A DNA stretch of 64,000 nt from RPQJ01 sp963793005. Lineage in GTDB: Bacteria > Pseudomonadota > Gammaproteobacteria > Steroidobacterales > Steroidobacteraceae. The DNA is taken from contig CAWBYP010000002.1 of assembly GCA_963793005.1 (NCBI GenBank), forward strand, positions 2,108,001 through 2,172,000, read 5' to 3'. Below the pieces are notes generated by a model, which was not told the origin of the DNA, made no database searches, and saw nothing but the letters and a program-made list of their open reading frames with translations. Within the stretch, counting starts at the first letter, position 1. Every line of letters starts with the position of its first letter. A program made the translations under genes and the position numbers. Of this stretch, positions 9,297 to 18,416 are shown one piece after another.

Positions 9297-10184
9297 ATGA
9301 ACGAGACCTACCAGCCCCGGCGCGCGCCGGCCCACGAGCAGACGGTGCTCCGTGGCCTTCGACATCACGTGACGCGTTGGCCGGGCAGCGGCGAGGGGCT
9401 CGTGGTGCTGCTGCACGGCTGGATGGATACCGGCGACACCTTCCAGTTCCTGGTGGATGAAATGTCCGACCGGCATGCGTTCGTGGCGCCGGACTGGCGC
9501 GGCTTCGGCCGCAGCGAGTGGCCGGCGGATGGCTACTGGTTCCCGGACTACCTCGGCGACCTGGATGCAATGCTGGACTCCTGGTCGCCGGACGCACCGG
9601 TCACGCTGGTCGGGCACAGCATGGGTGGCAACATCGCAACCCTTTACGCGGGAATCCGTCCGGAGCGCGTCGCCCGGGTCGTGTGCGTCGAGGGCTTCGG
9701 CCTGCGCCGCACTGAGCCCGCGCAGGCACCTGGTCGTTATCGCGAATGGCTCAGCCAGTTGCGCGAACACCCTGCGCTCGCCACCTTCCCGTCACTGGAC
9801 GCTTTCGCCCACCTGCTGATGCGGCGTAACCCGCGGCTCACACCGCAACGCGCGCGTTTCATAGCCCAGGTGTGGACTCGTCCGGTGGATGGCGGCGGCG
9901 TGCAGGCGCTGGGCGATCCGCGGCACAAGCGCGTGAACGCGGTGCTGTACCGGCGCGAGGAGGCCGAGGCCTGCTGGCGCGAGGTCGTGGCGCCGGTGCT
10001 GTATGTCGTCGCGGCGCAGTCGGAATTCCTGCCACGCCTGGGCGACGACGGCCGACCAGAACACATGGCACACATCATGCGGCGCCTCGAGCCCTGCATA
10101 ATCGAGGACGCGAGTCACATGGTCCACCACGAGCGGCCTGCTGAGCTCGCGCATGCAATCGAGGCGTTTTTCGGGCGCACCTAA
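9297..10184 (+). CDS. Alpha/beta-fold hydrolase
   Basis: A 295-residue hydrolase with the oxyanion segment VVLLHGWMDTGDTF, the nucleophile elbow LVGHSMGGNIA (Ser about 108), and the late His in IIEDASHMVHHERP. These form the Ser-Asp-His triad of the family. No signal peptide is seen, so it is probably cytoplasmic. The start at ATG 9297 (MNETYQPRR) is preferred; ATG 9264 in the same frame is an alternative. The specific ester or other substrate is unknown. Confidence 0.85.
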   Translation: MNETYQPRRAPAHEQTVLRGLRHHVTRWPGSGEGLVVLLHGWMDTGDTFQFLVDEMSDRHAFVAPDWRGFGRSEWPADGYWFPDYLGDLDAMLDSWSPDAPVTLVGHSMGGNIATLYAGIRPERVARVVCVEGFGLRRTEPAQAPGRYREWLSQLREHPALATFPSLDAFAHLLMRRNPRLTPQRARFIAQVWTRPVDGGGVQALGDPRHKRVNAVLYRREEAEACWREVVAPVLYVVAAQSEFLPRLGDDGRPEHMAHIMRRLEPCIIEDASHMVHHERPAELAHAIEAFFGRT

Positions 10185-10213
10185 CTGGTCGCGTCGCTGG
10201 GCGCTTGTGACCC

Positions 10214-10219
10214 TATAAT
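10214..10219 (+). promoter_or_regulatory. Candidate -10 box upstream of the TPR membrane protein
   Basis: A perfect TATAAT lies 26 bases before the ATG at 10245. No good -35 hexamer is found at the standard spacing, so this may be a weak or activator-dependent promoter. Confidence 0.45.
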
Positions 10220-10244
10220 CAAGTGACGGGGGTGCTGGCTCACG

Positions 10245-11978
10245 ATGTCCGACCAGATGTCCGGGTTTGAACGCTGGTTTGCAGAGATGCGACGCCGCAA
10301 GGTGTTTCGCGTCGTGGTCGTGTACCTGGTGGTCGCGTGGCTGCTGGTGCAGGTGGCGGACGCGATTTTCGAGCCGATGGGGCTGCCCGCGTGGTCGCTG
10401 AAACTGTTGATCACACTGGTCGCGCTTGGATTCCCTCTGGCTATCGCGTTGGCCTGGGCATTCGACGTGACCGCGAAGGGTATCGAGCGGACGCCGGACG
10501 CAGACCCGGCCGCTTCCTCGTCGACGTCGCTCGGCGTGACGCCGTCCCCGGCTACCGCTTCCGCGGCTGGTCCGGCATCCGCATTGCCGGTACCGCCGGT
10601 TCTACCTGCCGGGCAGGCGCCGCCGGCCGCGCTCGGCGCTGAAGTCATTGCAGGCGCTGCGGCAGATACTCCGGATTCCGTCGCCATCCTGCCATTCGTG
10701 GACATGAGCCCGGAGCGCGACCAGGAGTACTTCTGCGACGGGATCGCCGAGGAGATCATCAACGCACTTTGCTGCATTCGCGACCTGCGCATCGCCTCGC
10801 GCACCTCGTCGTTCCAGTTCAAGGGCCGCGCGGCCGACGTGCGCGAAATCGGCCGCATGCTCGGGGTAGGGGCTGTGCTCGAGGGCAGCGTCCGCAAGGC
10901 CGGTGAGCGCGTGCGCATTACCGCGCAGCTTGTGAGTTCGTCCGACGGCTACCACCTGTGGTCCGAGAGTTATGACCGTAAATTGAGCGACGTGTTCGCT
11001 ATCCAGACCGAGATCGCGCAGAAGCTGGTGGAGGCACTGCGCGTTTCGCTCAGTCGGCAGGAACGCGAGTTGATCCAGCGTCGCGGCACCAGCAATCCGG
11101 AAGCCTACGACCTCTACCTCCGCGGCCAGGCATACCTGCGCGACGGGACGGACAGCGCGATGGTCCCGGCCATCGAATTCTTCCGCGAGGCCATCCGGCG
11201 CGACGAACGGTTCGCGCAGGCTCACGCCGGGCTTGCGAATGCTCAGGCGACCAGGGGCCTGTGGCGCACAGGAATGACGCAGGCAGATTTCGACGAGGCG
11301 TTCGCGGCAAGTCGGCGGGCGCTCGAACTCGAGCCTCGCATGCCGGAGGCGTATGTCGCGCGCGCCCAGATACTTTCGCTGCAGGTACGCACGCAGGAAG
11401 CTCTTCAGAATTTCGAGGAAGCGCTCCGGCTCAATCCCGCGTCGTTCGAAGCGCATTACCTTTGCGCGAGACACTGCTTCCAGGCCGGCGACTTCGATCG
11501 AGCAGTGTCGCATTACGAGGCGGCGCAAAGGCTGAGGCCCGACGATTACCAACCGCCTTGCATGATAGTAGGCGCCTTGATCAAGCTCGGTCGTAGGGAG
11601 CAGTACATCGAAGCAGCCCGCTACGCCATGCAGGTGCTGGAGCGGCACCTCCTCATCGATCCGAATGATGGGCGGGCATTGCAGCTCGGCACCGTGATAG
11701 CGGCGAGGCTGGGCTTGCGCGACAAGGCGCGTGAGTTCGCCGCGCGGGTGCTCGAGGTGCGGCCTGACGCGTTTGCAACTTATTACAATGTCGCCTGCGC
11801 CTACTCGGTGCTGGGCGACATCGATGACGCGCTTGCCATGCTGGACCACGCGGTACAGCACGGTCGCGGCAATCTCGAGTGGATCGCGCGCGATCCGGAC
11901 TTCGACAACCTGCGCCCGGACCCGCGTTTTGATGCCTTCCTGAGCCGGATTCGCGCCACGACCGCTGAAGCGCGCTAG
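10245..11978 (+). CDS. Membrane-anchored TolB-like/TPR protein
   Basis: The protein of 577 residues starts with the motif RRRKVFRVVVVYLVVAWLL, typical of a large family with two N-terminal membrane helices (about 20-40 and 51-72). A Pro/Ala-rich linker is followed by a TolB/FlgO-like domain (SVAILPFVDMSPERDQEYFC, GAVLEGSVRKAGERVRITA, HLWSESYDR) and then tetratricopeptide repeats to the end (e.g. EALQNFEEALRLNPASFEAH). Relatives often have adenylate-cyclase or DNA-binding N-termini; neither is present here. It probably acts as a scaffold or sensor. It converges with the DUF885 gene, overlapping it by four bases. Confidence 0.8.
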   Translation: MSDQMSGFERWFAEMRRRKVFRVVVVYLVVAWLLVQVADAIFEPMGLPAWSLKLLITLVALGFPLAIALAWAFDVTAKGIERTPDADPAASSSTSLGVTPSPATASAAGPASALPVPPVLPAGQAPPAALGAEVIAGAAADTPDSVAILPFVDMSPERDQEYFCDGIAEEIINALCCIRDLRIASRTSSFQFKGRAADVREIGRMLGVGAVLEGSVRKAGERVRITAQLVSSSDGYHLWSESYDRKLSDVFAIQTEIAQKLVEALRVSLSRQERELIQRRGTSNPEAYDLYLRGQAYLRDGTDSAMVPAIEFFREAIRRDERFAQAHAGLANAQATRGLWRTGMTQADFDEAFAASRRALELEPRMPEAYVARAQILSLQVRTQEALQNFEEALRLNPASFEAHYLCARHCFQAGDFDRAVSHYEAAQRLRPDDYQPPCMIVGALIKLGRREQYIEAARYAMQVLERHLLIDPNDGRALQLGTVIAARLGLRDKAREFAARVLEVRPDAFATYYNVACAYSVLGDIDDALAMLDHAVQHGRGNLEWIARDPDFDNLRPDPRFDAFLSRIRATTAEAR

Positions 11979-13753
11979 CGGATCGGCTCGTCGAACGCGA
12001 GTTCGCGAACGAAGCGCACTGGCGGTGAGCCGAAGGAAAGCACCGTATCGTGGTACGCCTTCAGGTTGAAGCGATTGCCGGCCCGCCGTTCGGCCTCGGC
12101 GCGCATGTCGGCGTGTTCCTGGTAGCCGACGAAGTACGTGGATAGCTGCGCGGAGGTGAGCTGGGCGCGCACCCACTTGCCGGCCGCCTCGCGTTCCTCC
12201 TGGAAGCCGGTCTCGGTCATCAGCTTCATCGCTTCGTCACGCGTCATGCCGTCCACGTGGATTGCCGAGTCGATGATAGCGTTGGTCACTGCGCGCAGGT
12301 ACCACTTCAACTGCACCAGCTGCATCAGCGGATCACCGGCCTTGAATCCCTGCTCACGCATCACCCGCTCCGCGTAGACCGCCCAGCCTTCGATGAACGG
12401 CCCGGAGCCGAGCATCGCCCGCAGCACGGAAGGGTATTGGTTTGAATGGGCGATCTGCAGGTAGTGGCCCGGCATCGCCTCGTGGATCGTGAGGTTCGCG
12501 ATCGAGCGGTCGTTGTATTCGCGCAGGAACGAGTCCACCTGGGCCTGGGTCCAGTCCGTCGGGATCGGTGAGACCGCGTAGAAAGTGCGCTGGCCCTTAT
12601 CCAGCGGTCCCGGTGAATCGCAGTACGCGACCGCTACACCGCGCTGGAACTCGGGCATCACGATGATCTCGAGCGGTTCAACCGGCATCGAGACGAAGTT
12701 CCGCTCGCGTACGAAGTCGGTGGTCTCCACCAGCGTCTTGCGCGCGAAGTCCACCACGCCGTCGCGCGGCGGGTGCTGGGCATTGGCGAGCGCCAGCGCC
12801 GCGACGATCACGGCCTGCTGCTCGGCAGGGCTTGGGTTGTCCGGCATGGCCGGTGCGTCGCTGCGGCCCGCGAGCGCCCTGCGCGCCGCGTCGTACATCT
12901 GGCTGCGGGTGTCGACGACCGCGGCTTCGGCGCGCTCGCGGATCTGCTGCCGCGAAAGCGGCGACATCAGCGCGAAGGCGAGTTTTTCGTCGTACAGGTC
13001 CTTGCCGATGCGGAAATCACCCTTCGCGTTTGGCAGCAGTTCGGTTTCCAGCCACTTCTGCTGCACCCCGACCGCGGCCCTCGCGGTCTCGATAGCCGCC
13101 TTCAGGCGCGCCTGCTCGGCCTCGGGCAGCTTGTCGATGTCCGGCACGACCAGTTCGTCCACCAGGCTCAGTACGCCCGGGTTCTGCTTGGCGGCGGTCT
13201 CCGCGTGGATGGCGGGCACGCGGGCGGGAACAAGGTTGGCGCGTTCCTGCTCGAACAGGCGCGGAAGCTTCTCCAGCCGCGCGGTCACTGCGCGCAGTCG
13301 TTCCGGCAGCGGTGCGTAGTCGCGGGCCAGCAGGCCATACAGTGACTGTCCCGCGAGCTGCGTGTACGCCACCGGATCCCAGGACCAGTCGCGATACTTC
13401 TCCTCGCTCCAGATCGAATAGCGCAGCTGGTTCTCGAGCACCGCCGCGTCCACCTGGTTCTCGCGGTTGAGCGAGGCTCGATCAATGCTGCTGAGGTCGT
13501 CGAGCAGCGCCTTGTTCCATTCAAGTGCGGCGGCCCGGCCCGCCGCACCGACGTCATCGAGGTCGGCGTCGTACCGATGGTCGCCGAGCGCCGTCGCCCA
13601 CACCGGCGAAAACCGGCCGAACTCGTCCACGTAGCGCGCGCCGAGCGCCTGGAATTTCGCGTCCGCCTCCGACGCAGCGGCGTTGGCCGCGGGGAGGGCC
13701 AGCGCCATCAATGCGGCGGCGAACAAGGCAACCTTGCGCAATGGAGTCGGCAT
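11975..13753 (-). CDS. DUF885 metallopeptidase-like exported protein
   Basis: The product of 592 residues begins with a signal peptide (KVALFAAALMALALPAANA). The DUF885 family signature HEAMPGH (HExxxGH, about residue 422) gives the zinc ligands and catalytic Glu, and the downstream glutamate motif FIEGWAVYAERVM is present. These proteins are zinc-dependent carboxypeptidase-like enzymes thought to act in the periplasm. ATG 13753 is preceded by GGAG at good spacing. Divergent from the MFS gene. Confidence 0.88.
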   Translation of the reverse strand: MPTPLRKVALFAAALMALALPAANAAASEADAKFQALGARYVDEFGRFSPVWATALGDHRYDADLDDVGAAGRAAALEWNKALLDDLSSIDRASLNRENQVDAAVLENQLRYSIWSEEKYRDWSWDPVAYTQLAGQSLYGLLARDYAPLPERLRAVTARLEKLPRLFEQERANLVPARVPAIHAETAAKQNPGVLSLVDELVVPDIDKLPEAEQARLKAAIETARAAVGVQQKWLETELLPNAKGDFRIGKDLYDEKLAFALMSPLSRQQIRERAEAAVVDTRSQMYDAARRALAGRSDAPAMPDNPSPAEQQAVIVAALALANAQHPPRDGVVDFARKTLVETTDFVRERNFVSMPVEPLEIIVMPEFQRGVAVAYCDSPGPLDKGQRTFYAVSPIPTDWTQAQVDSFLREYNDRSIANLTIHEAMPGHYLQIAHSNQYPSVLRAMLGSGPFIEGWAVYAERVMREQGFKAGDPLMQLVQLKWYLRAVTNAIIDSAIHVDGMTRDEAMKLMTETGFQEEREAAGKWVRAQLTSAQLSTYFVGYQEHADMRAEAERRAGNRFNLKAYHDTVLSFGSPPVRFVRELAFDEPIR

Positions 13754-13828
13754 GAGGTTCTCCGGTCTCGTGTCTGCGCCGCAGGCTATGCTTCCGGGGC
13801 CGATGAAAGCAACCACGCCAGCCGCCGC

Positions 13829-15100
13829 ATGAGCATCCACCCGACCTCTCGACTCGCGCTTCTCGGCAACCGCGATTTCACCTGTTTCCTGTCCGCGCGT
13901 TTCCTTGGCGCGCTTGCTGTGCAGATGCAGACCGTCGCCGTCGGCTGGCAGGTGTACGAGGTCACGCGCGATCCTTTCGACCTGGGCCTGATCGGCCTCT
14001 CGCAGTTCCTGCCTTTCGTGCTGCTGATACTGCCCGCCGGGCACCTGGCAGACAGTCGCGACCGCCGCCGCATCATTTCCCTCTGCTACGCGCTGATGTT
14101 CGTCTGCGCCCTGCTGCTGCTTGTCTTTGCGTCCAGCGGTCTCCACTCGGCCAGGCCGGTTTTTGCCGTGATGGTGCTGTTCGGCATCGCGCGCGCGTTC
14201 GCGATGCCCACCGGCCAGGCGCTGTTGCCCAACCTCGTGCCTCGGGAACAGTTCGGCTCCGCAGTCGCGCTGATGTCCTCGTCCTGGCAGGTCGCCACCA
14301 TCGCGGGACCCGCTCTCGGAGGCATCGTGTACCTGTCGGGTGCGCCGGTCGTGTACTCGACCGTCGCGGCGCTGCTTGCGATCGCGACCCTGCTCACGCT
14401 CATGGTGCGCGGCGGCGGCCAGCGCCGCGCATCGTCGGAGGCGCCCAGCCTGCACACGCTGTTGCTCGGGCTCAGGTTCGTGTGGTCGCGCCGACCCGTG
14501 CTCGGGGCGATTTCGCTGGACCTGTTCGCCGTGTTGTTCGGTGGCGCGACCGCGCTGTTGCCGGTGTATGCCGCCGACGTGCTGCACGTGGGCCCCAGCG
14601 GCCTCGGGCTGCTGCGCACCGCGCCGGGAGTCGGTGCCGCTTTGTGCGGGCTGGTGATCGGGCTGTCGCCGATTTCACGCAACGTCGGACGGTGGATGTT
14701 CGGCGGGGTCATCGCGTTCGGTATCGCGACGGTCGCGTTCGGCCTCTCCAGCAGTTTCTGGCTGTCGGCGGCGGCGCTCACGTTCATGGGTGCCGGCGAC
14801 ATGGTGAGTGTCTACATCAGGCACCTGCTGGTGCAGCTCGAGACACCGGACGAGATCCGCGGCAGGGTGAGCGCGGTCAATGCCGTGTTCATCGGCGCAT
14901 CCAATGAGCTCGGCGAATTCGAGTCGGGCCTGACGGCGGCGTGGTGGGGTGCGGTGCCGGCAGTGATCGTGGGCGGTTGCGCGACCCTGCTGGTCGCCGG
15001 CCTGTGGACCAGGTTGTTTCCCGAACTGGCCACGATGGACCGGTTCCCGGATCCAGATCGAGATCCGGGTCCAGGCCCGGACCCAGGCGCAAGTCCTTGA
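13829..15100 (+). CDS. MFS transporter, EntS/MFS_3-like exporter
   Basis: A 423-residue protein with about 12 membrane helices. It has the MFS loop signature GHLADSRDRRRI between helices 2 and 3 and the start LLGNRDFTCFLSARFLGALA typical of the EntS-like/MFS_3 group, which includes siderophore and drug exporters. No siderophore genes are nearby, so the substrate is open. The C-terminus ends in an odd Asp/Pro/Gly tail (DPDRDPGPGPDPGASP) encoded by an imperfect GATCC/GGTCC-rich repeat at about 15045-15100. Confidence 0.85.
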   Translation: MSIHPTSRLALLGNRDFTCFLSARFLGALAVQMQTVAVGWQVYEVTRDPFDLGLIGLSQFLPFVLLILPAGHLADSRDRRRIISLCYALMFVCALLLLVFASSGLHSARPVFAVMVLFGIARAFAMPTGQALLPNLVPREQFGSAVALMSSSWQVATIAGPALGGIVYLSGAPVVYSTVAALLAIATLLTLMVRGGGQRRASSEAPSLHTLLLGLRFVWSRRPVLGAISLDLFAVLFGGATALLPVYAADVLHVGPSGLGLLRTAPGVGAALCGLVIGLSPISRNVGRWMFGGVIAFGIATVAFGLSSSFWLSAAALTFMGAGDMVSVYIRHLLVQLETPDEIRGRVSAVNAVFIGASNELGEFESGLTAAWWGAVPAVIVGGCATLLVAGLWTRLFPELATMDRFPDPDRDPGPGPDPGASP

Positions 15101-15151
15101 TCAGGTTCAGAACCAGGTCCTGCCCGGGCCGCAACTCCTGGGTCGTGACGA

Positions 15152-15167
15152 CTGTACGGATATACAG
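15152..15167 (+). promoter_or_regulatory. LexA (SOS) box
   Basis: The 16-mer CTGTACGGATATACAG matches the gammaproteobacterial LexA operator CTGT-N8-ACAG exactly at both half sites. It ends 12 bases before the ATG at 15180, so LexA would cover the promoter or start region and repress the radical SAM gene until DNA damage. To my knowledge the Pseudomonas aeruginosa homologue PA0069 is in the LexA regulon, which supports the call. Confidence 0.85.
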
Positions 15168-15179
15168 TATCGTTCACCG

Positions 15180-16266
15180 ATGCGGCAGGGGGAGCGAGCT
15201 CGTGTTGAGAAAGGCCGGGGATCGGTCACGAACCCGGTCGGCCGCTTCGAGCCGACACGACTGCGAAGTGGAGGACGACGGCTGGGGAATCCTGGACGAG
15301 CTGCCGCGCCGCGCAGAGACAATCCTCGTGGCCGACCGGCCAAGGCGGGCGATCACTCGCAACGATTCGCCGGACGTCCCCTTCGACCAGTCGGTGAACC
15401 CGTACCAGGGCTGCGAGCACGGCTGCATCTACTGTTTCGCCCGGCCGTCGCACTCCTACTGGAACCTGGGTCCCGGGCTCGATTTCGAGACGCGCATCTT
15501 CCACAAGCCCGGGCTCGCGCAGTTGCTCGATCGCGAGCTTTCGTCGCCGGGGTACGTGTGCAAGCCGATCAATCTCGGGGCAAACACCGATCCCTACCAG
15601 CCTGCGGAACGCCAGCAGCGCACCACGCGCGAACTGCTCGAAGTGCTGCTCGCGCATCGCCACCCGGTCACGATCGTGACCAAGGGTTCGCTGGTCCTGC
15701 GCGACATGGACCTGCTTTCGCGCCTGGCCGGCCAGCGGCTGGTGAAAGTCCACGTGAGCCTGACGACACTCGATGACGGCCTGAAGCGCACGCTCGAGCC
15801 GCGCGCGGCATCGCCTGCGGCGCGCCTGCGCGTGATCCGCGCGCTGGCCGATGCAAGCGTGCCCGTGGGCGTGCTGCTGGCTCCGATGATTCCTGCATTG
15901 AATGACCACGAAATGGAGCACCTGCTCGAGGCTGCCGGGCAGAGCGGCGCTACGAGCGCAGGATTCATGATGCTCAGGTTGCCTCATGAGCTTGGCCGGC
16001 TGTTCGAGGACTGGCTGCGCGAGCATTACCCGGCGCGTGCAGACCGCGTGCTGAACCTGCTGCGCGACGCCCGCGGCGGGCGCCTGAACGACCCGAGGTT
16101 CGGTCACCGCATGCGCGGCCATGGGCCGTACGCCGACCTGCTCGCGGCCCGGTTCCGGGCAGCCTGCCGGCGTCACGGCATCCCGGACGGCAGGGTTTCG
16201 GAGCTCGACACCAGCCTTTTCCTGCGCGATCCAGGCGCGCCAGAGCAGGGTGTCCTGTTCCGTTGA
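15180..16266 (+). CDS. PA0069-family radical SAM protein (frameshift near 15256)
   Basis: This is a SplB/photolyase-related radical SAM protein (COG1533). The cluster CEHGCIYCFARPSH carries the CxxxCxxC Fe-S ligands. The family N-terminus (KGRGSVTNPVGRFEPTR) is in the frame starting at ATG 15180, while EVEDDGWGILDELP and everything after is in another frame, so one base is missing or extra near 15256. A GTG or TTG start in the second frame is possible but would lose the conserved N-terminus. The chemistry of the family is not established; DNA repair is suspected. The upstream LexA box fits that. Confidence 0.85.
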
Positions 16267-16306
16267 GTCTGCGAGCCGCGTCCCGGAGGGCGCAGCATCC
16301 GTGTCG

Positions 16307-16312
16307 TATACT
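16307..16312 (+). promoter_or_regulatory. Candidate -10 box for the lipoprotein/kinase/vWA cluster
   Basis: TATACT lies about 90 bases before the first gene of the cluster, in the only gap of useful size upstream of it. No good -35 sequence is seen, so this is a weak prediction. Confidence 0.25.
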
Positions 16313-16399
16313 CGAACCGCTACGCCGGTCGCGATTCCGGTCAGGTTCAATTGGTCGAGGATTGCAGCCTTGAACGCAGGATCACAGGCCCAGCTGCCA

Positions 16400-17170
16400 A
16401 TGCGAGCGCGCGCTTCCGGCCTGCGGGTTATCGGCTGCCTCGCGATCCTCGCTACAGCCGGCGCCGGGTGCATGACCTCGAAGGTGGACGAGACCAGGCA
16501 GGTGGCGTCGGCGATCCAGGCGCATGAATCCATCGTATTGCTGACGAAGCCGCAGCTCGAGGGCGTGGGCACTGAGGATGAATTCATGAGCTGCGTGCAG
16601 GAAAAGCTCGGTGGCGAACTCGTGCACCCGCAGGACGGCCAGTCCTCAAAGAGGGCGAAGGATGACGCCGTGCCGTTCAAGATCTACGGCGAGCAGCAGT
16701 TCATCGACGCCCTGTTCCCGTGGTTCGAGCCGAGCACGGCGCCCGCCAACGCCGCCGGGCTGAAGGGCCTGCTCGAGCGCCCGGGGGTAACCGAGCGGCT
16801 GGCTCAGATCGGCGTGCGCTATGTCGTCTGGCTGGACGGGAACACGCGCAAGACGAACGGCGGCGGCGGCGTGTCCTGCGCGGTCGGCGGGCCGACTGTA
16901 GTCGGCTGCTTCGGCGTGGGCTGGTGGGACAAGGAGTCGGATTATGTCGCTACGATCTGGGACCTGCAGACCGCGACCGAGCTCGGCACGGTGACCGCCG
17001 ACGTGACTGGAACCTCAGTCTTCATCGGCGCCATTGCGCCGATACCGATAATCACACCGGTGCAGACCACGGCCTGCAACCGGCTCTCGGAGCAGTTACG
17101 CTCGTTCCTGGTGGGCTCGGACCTCGTCGGTCCTGCGCCGGCCGCCGCGACCGGTAGCGGCGGTTATTGA
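16400..17170 (+). CDS. Lipoprotein, first gene of the kinase/ExbB/vWA cluster
   Basis: A 256-residue protein with a lipoprotein signal peptide (CLAILATAGAGC). The mature part has EDEFMSCVQEKLG, YVVWLDGNTRKTNGGGG and a conserved-looking stretch SCAVGGPTVVGCFGVGWWDKE with several cysteines, ending in a TDTA-like repeat region (ATELGTVTADVTGTSVFIG). I do not recognise a named family. ATG 16400 is chosen because it places the signal peptide at the N-terminus; the longer frame runs back into the radical SAM gene. It probably sits in the outer membrane. Confidence 0.7.
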   Translation: MRARASGLRVIGCLAILATAGAGCMTSKVDETRQVASAIQAHESIVLLTKPQLEGVGTEDEFMSCVQEKLGGELVHPQDGQSSKRAKDDAVPFKIYGEQQFIDALFPWFEPSTAPANAAGLKGLLERPGVTERLAQIGVRYVVWLDGNTRKTNGGGGVSCAVGGPTVVGCFGVGWWDKESDYVATIWDLQTATELGTVTADVTGTSVFIGAIAPIPIITPVQTTACNRLSEQLRSFLVGSDLVGPAPAAATGSGGY

Positions 17171-17256
17171 ACCTACGCGCTGCAGGCCGGATCCAATGGT
17201 GATCGAGGCGGGCACCGCGCCGCAGACCGCTGGCGCGAGCATGGGAGTCGTCTGGA

Positions 17257-18416
17257 ATGCCTGACAGGACAATTGAAAACGTGGTCTGGATCGCCATCTG
17301 TGCGCTGGCGCTGGCCGGCTGCGCGTCGACGAGTTCGACCCAGTCGTCTTCGATGCCGCAGCTGCCGAGCCCCTCGTCGCCGCCAGCCTCGTCATCGCCG
17401 TCGTCGCCATCCCCCTCGTCGTCAGGCGGTAGCCCGAGTTCGGGGCAGGGATCGGGCGCCGGCCAGCCCTCGAGCCAGGGCTCGCCGGGAGGCGGAGCAT
17501 CGTCGAGCGAGGGCTCCAGCGGCCCGCAGGGTTCGAGCCCGGGCGGCGGGCCGGAGTCGCCGTTCCCCGACCAGCAGAAGCAGGGGGGCGCCAGCGGCCA
17601 GGCCGGCAGTCCCGCGAGCGCGGGGGCTCCGGCAGGCAGCACAGCGGCTGGCCAGCCGGGAAGCCCTGGTTCGAGTGGCCCGCCGGCAAGTGCAGGCACC
17701 AGCGGTCAGCCGGGAAGCGCGGCACCAGCGGTCAGCCGGGAAACACAGGCACCAGTGGTCAGCCGGGAAGCGCTGGCACCAGCGGCCAGTCCGGAAGCGT
17801 GGGTTCGAGCGGCAGTCCTTCCGGCGCTGGCCAGGCGTCCTCCCCGGGTTCGGCCGGATCAGGACAGGGGACATCGTCCTCGGGCACGCCATCGTCGCCG
17901 GGGCCCGGCTCCGGTGCTGGCCCCGGCGGCGGGCCGATGACCAGCGAGGACCGGCAGGCGCAGATCGATCGTCGATTCGACGAGACATTCGCGGTTTTCG
18001 ATGAGCGCATGCGCAAGGAGCAGGAGACTGCTTCGCAGCAGCGAGCGTCTCGCGGCTCGGGCGAGGCTGCCGGCGCCGGCGCCGGCGGGGAATCGGGTGC
18101 ATCGGGCGAGGGCGGGGACACAGCATCGGGGCAGGACCCTGGCACGGGCGAAAGCGGCCAGGCGGGCAGCGGCGAGTCAGGCGGTCGCGGCGAGACGGCG
18201 GGCAGTGGTTCGAACACGCCGGGTGGTGGCGGCGGCTACGGCGGAGGCGCCAAGGGCGGCGCGGGCCCGAACACCGTGCCCGCGGACATACCGGACGGCA
18301 GCGACGACGACATCGTCGCACGGCAGCTGCGCGAGGCCGCGATGAAGGAGACGGATCCGGAACTGCGCGAGCGCCTGTGGGACGAATACAGGAAATACAA
18401 GCAGAGTACGTCGTGA
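17257..18416 (+). CDS. Gly/Ser/Pro-rich lipoprotein with collagen-like repeats (frameshift near 17720)
   Basis: The signal ends in the lipobox LALAGC. A long low-complexity Ser/Pro/Gly region follows, including tandem units of the GTSGQPGSA type between about 17690 and 17800. The frame breaks at about 17720, inside the repeat: before it the peptide is GTSGQPGSA, after it the same repeat continues one frame over. A charged helical segment (TSEDRQAQIDRRFDETFAVF), another Gly-rich linker and a short acidic C-terminal helix (DDIVARQLREAAMKETDPE) follow. The repeats look like an extended spacer carrying a small C-terminal binding motif across the periplasm. The stop overlaps the next start as GTGA. 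Confidence 0.7.
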
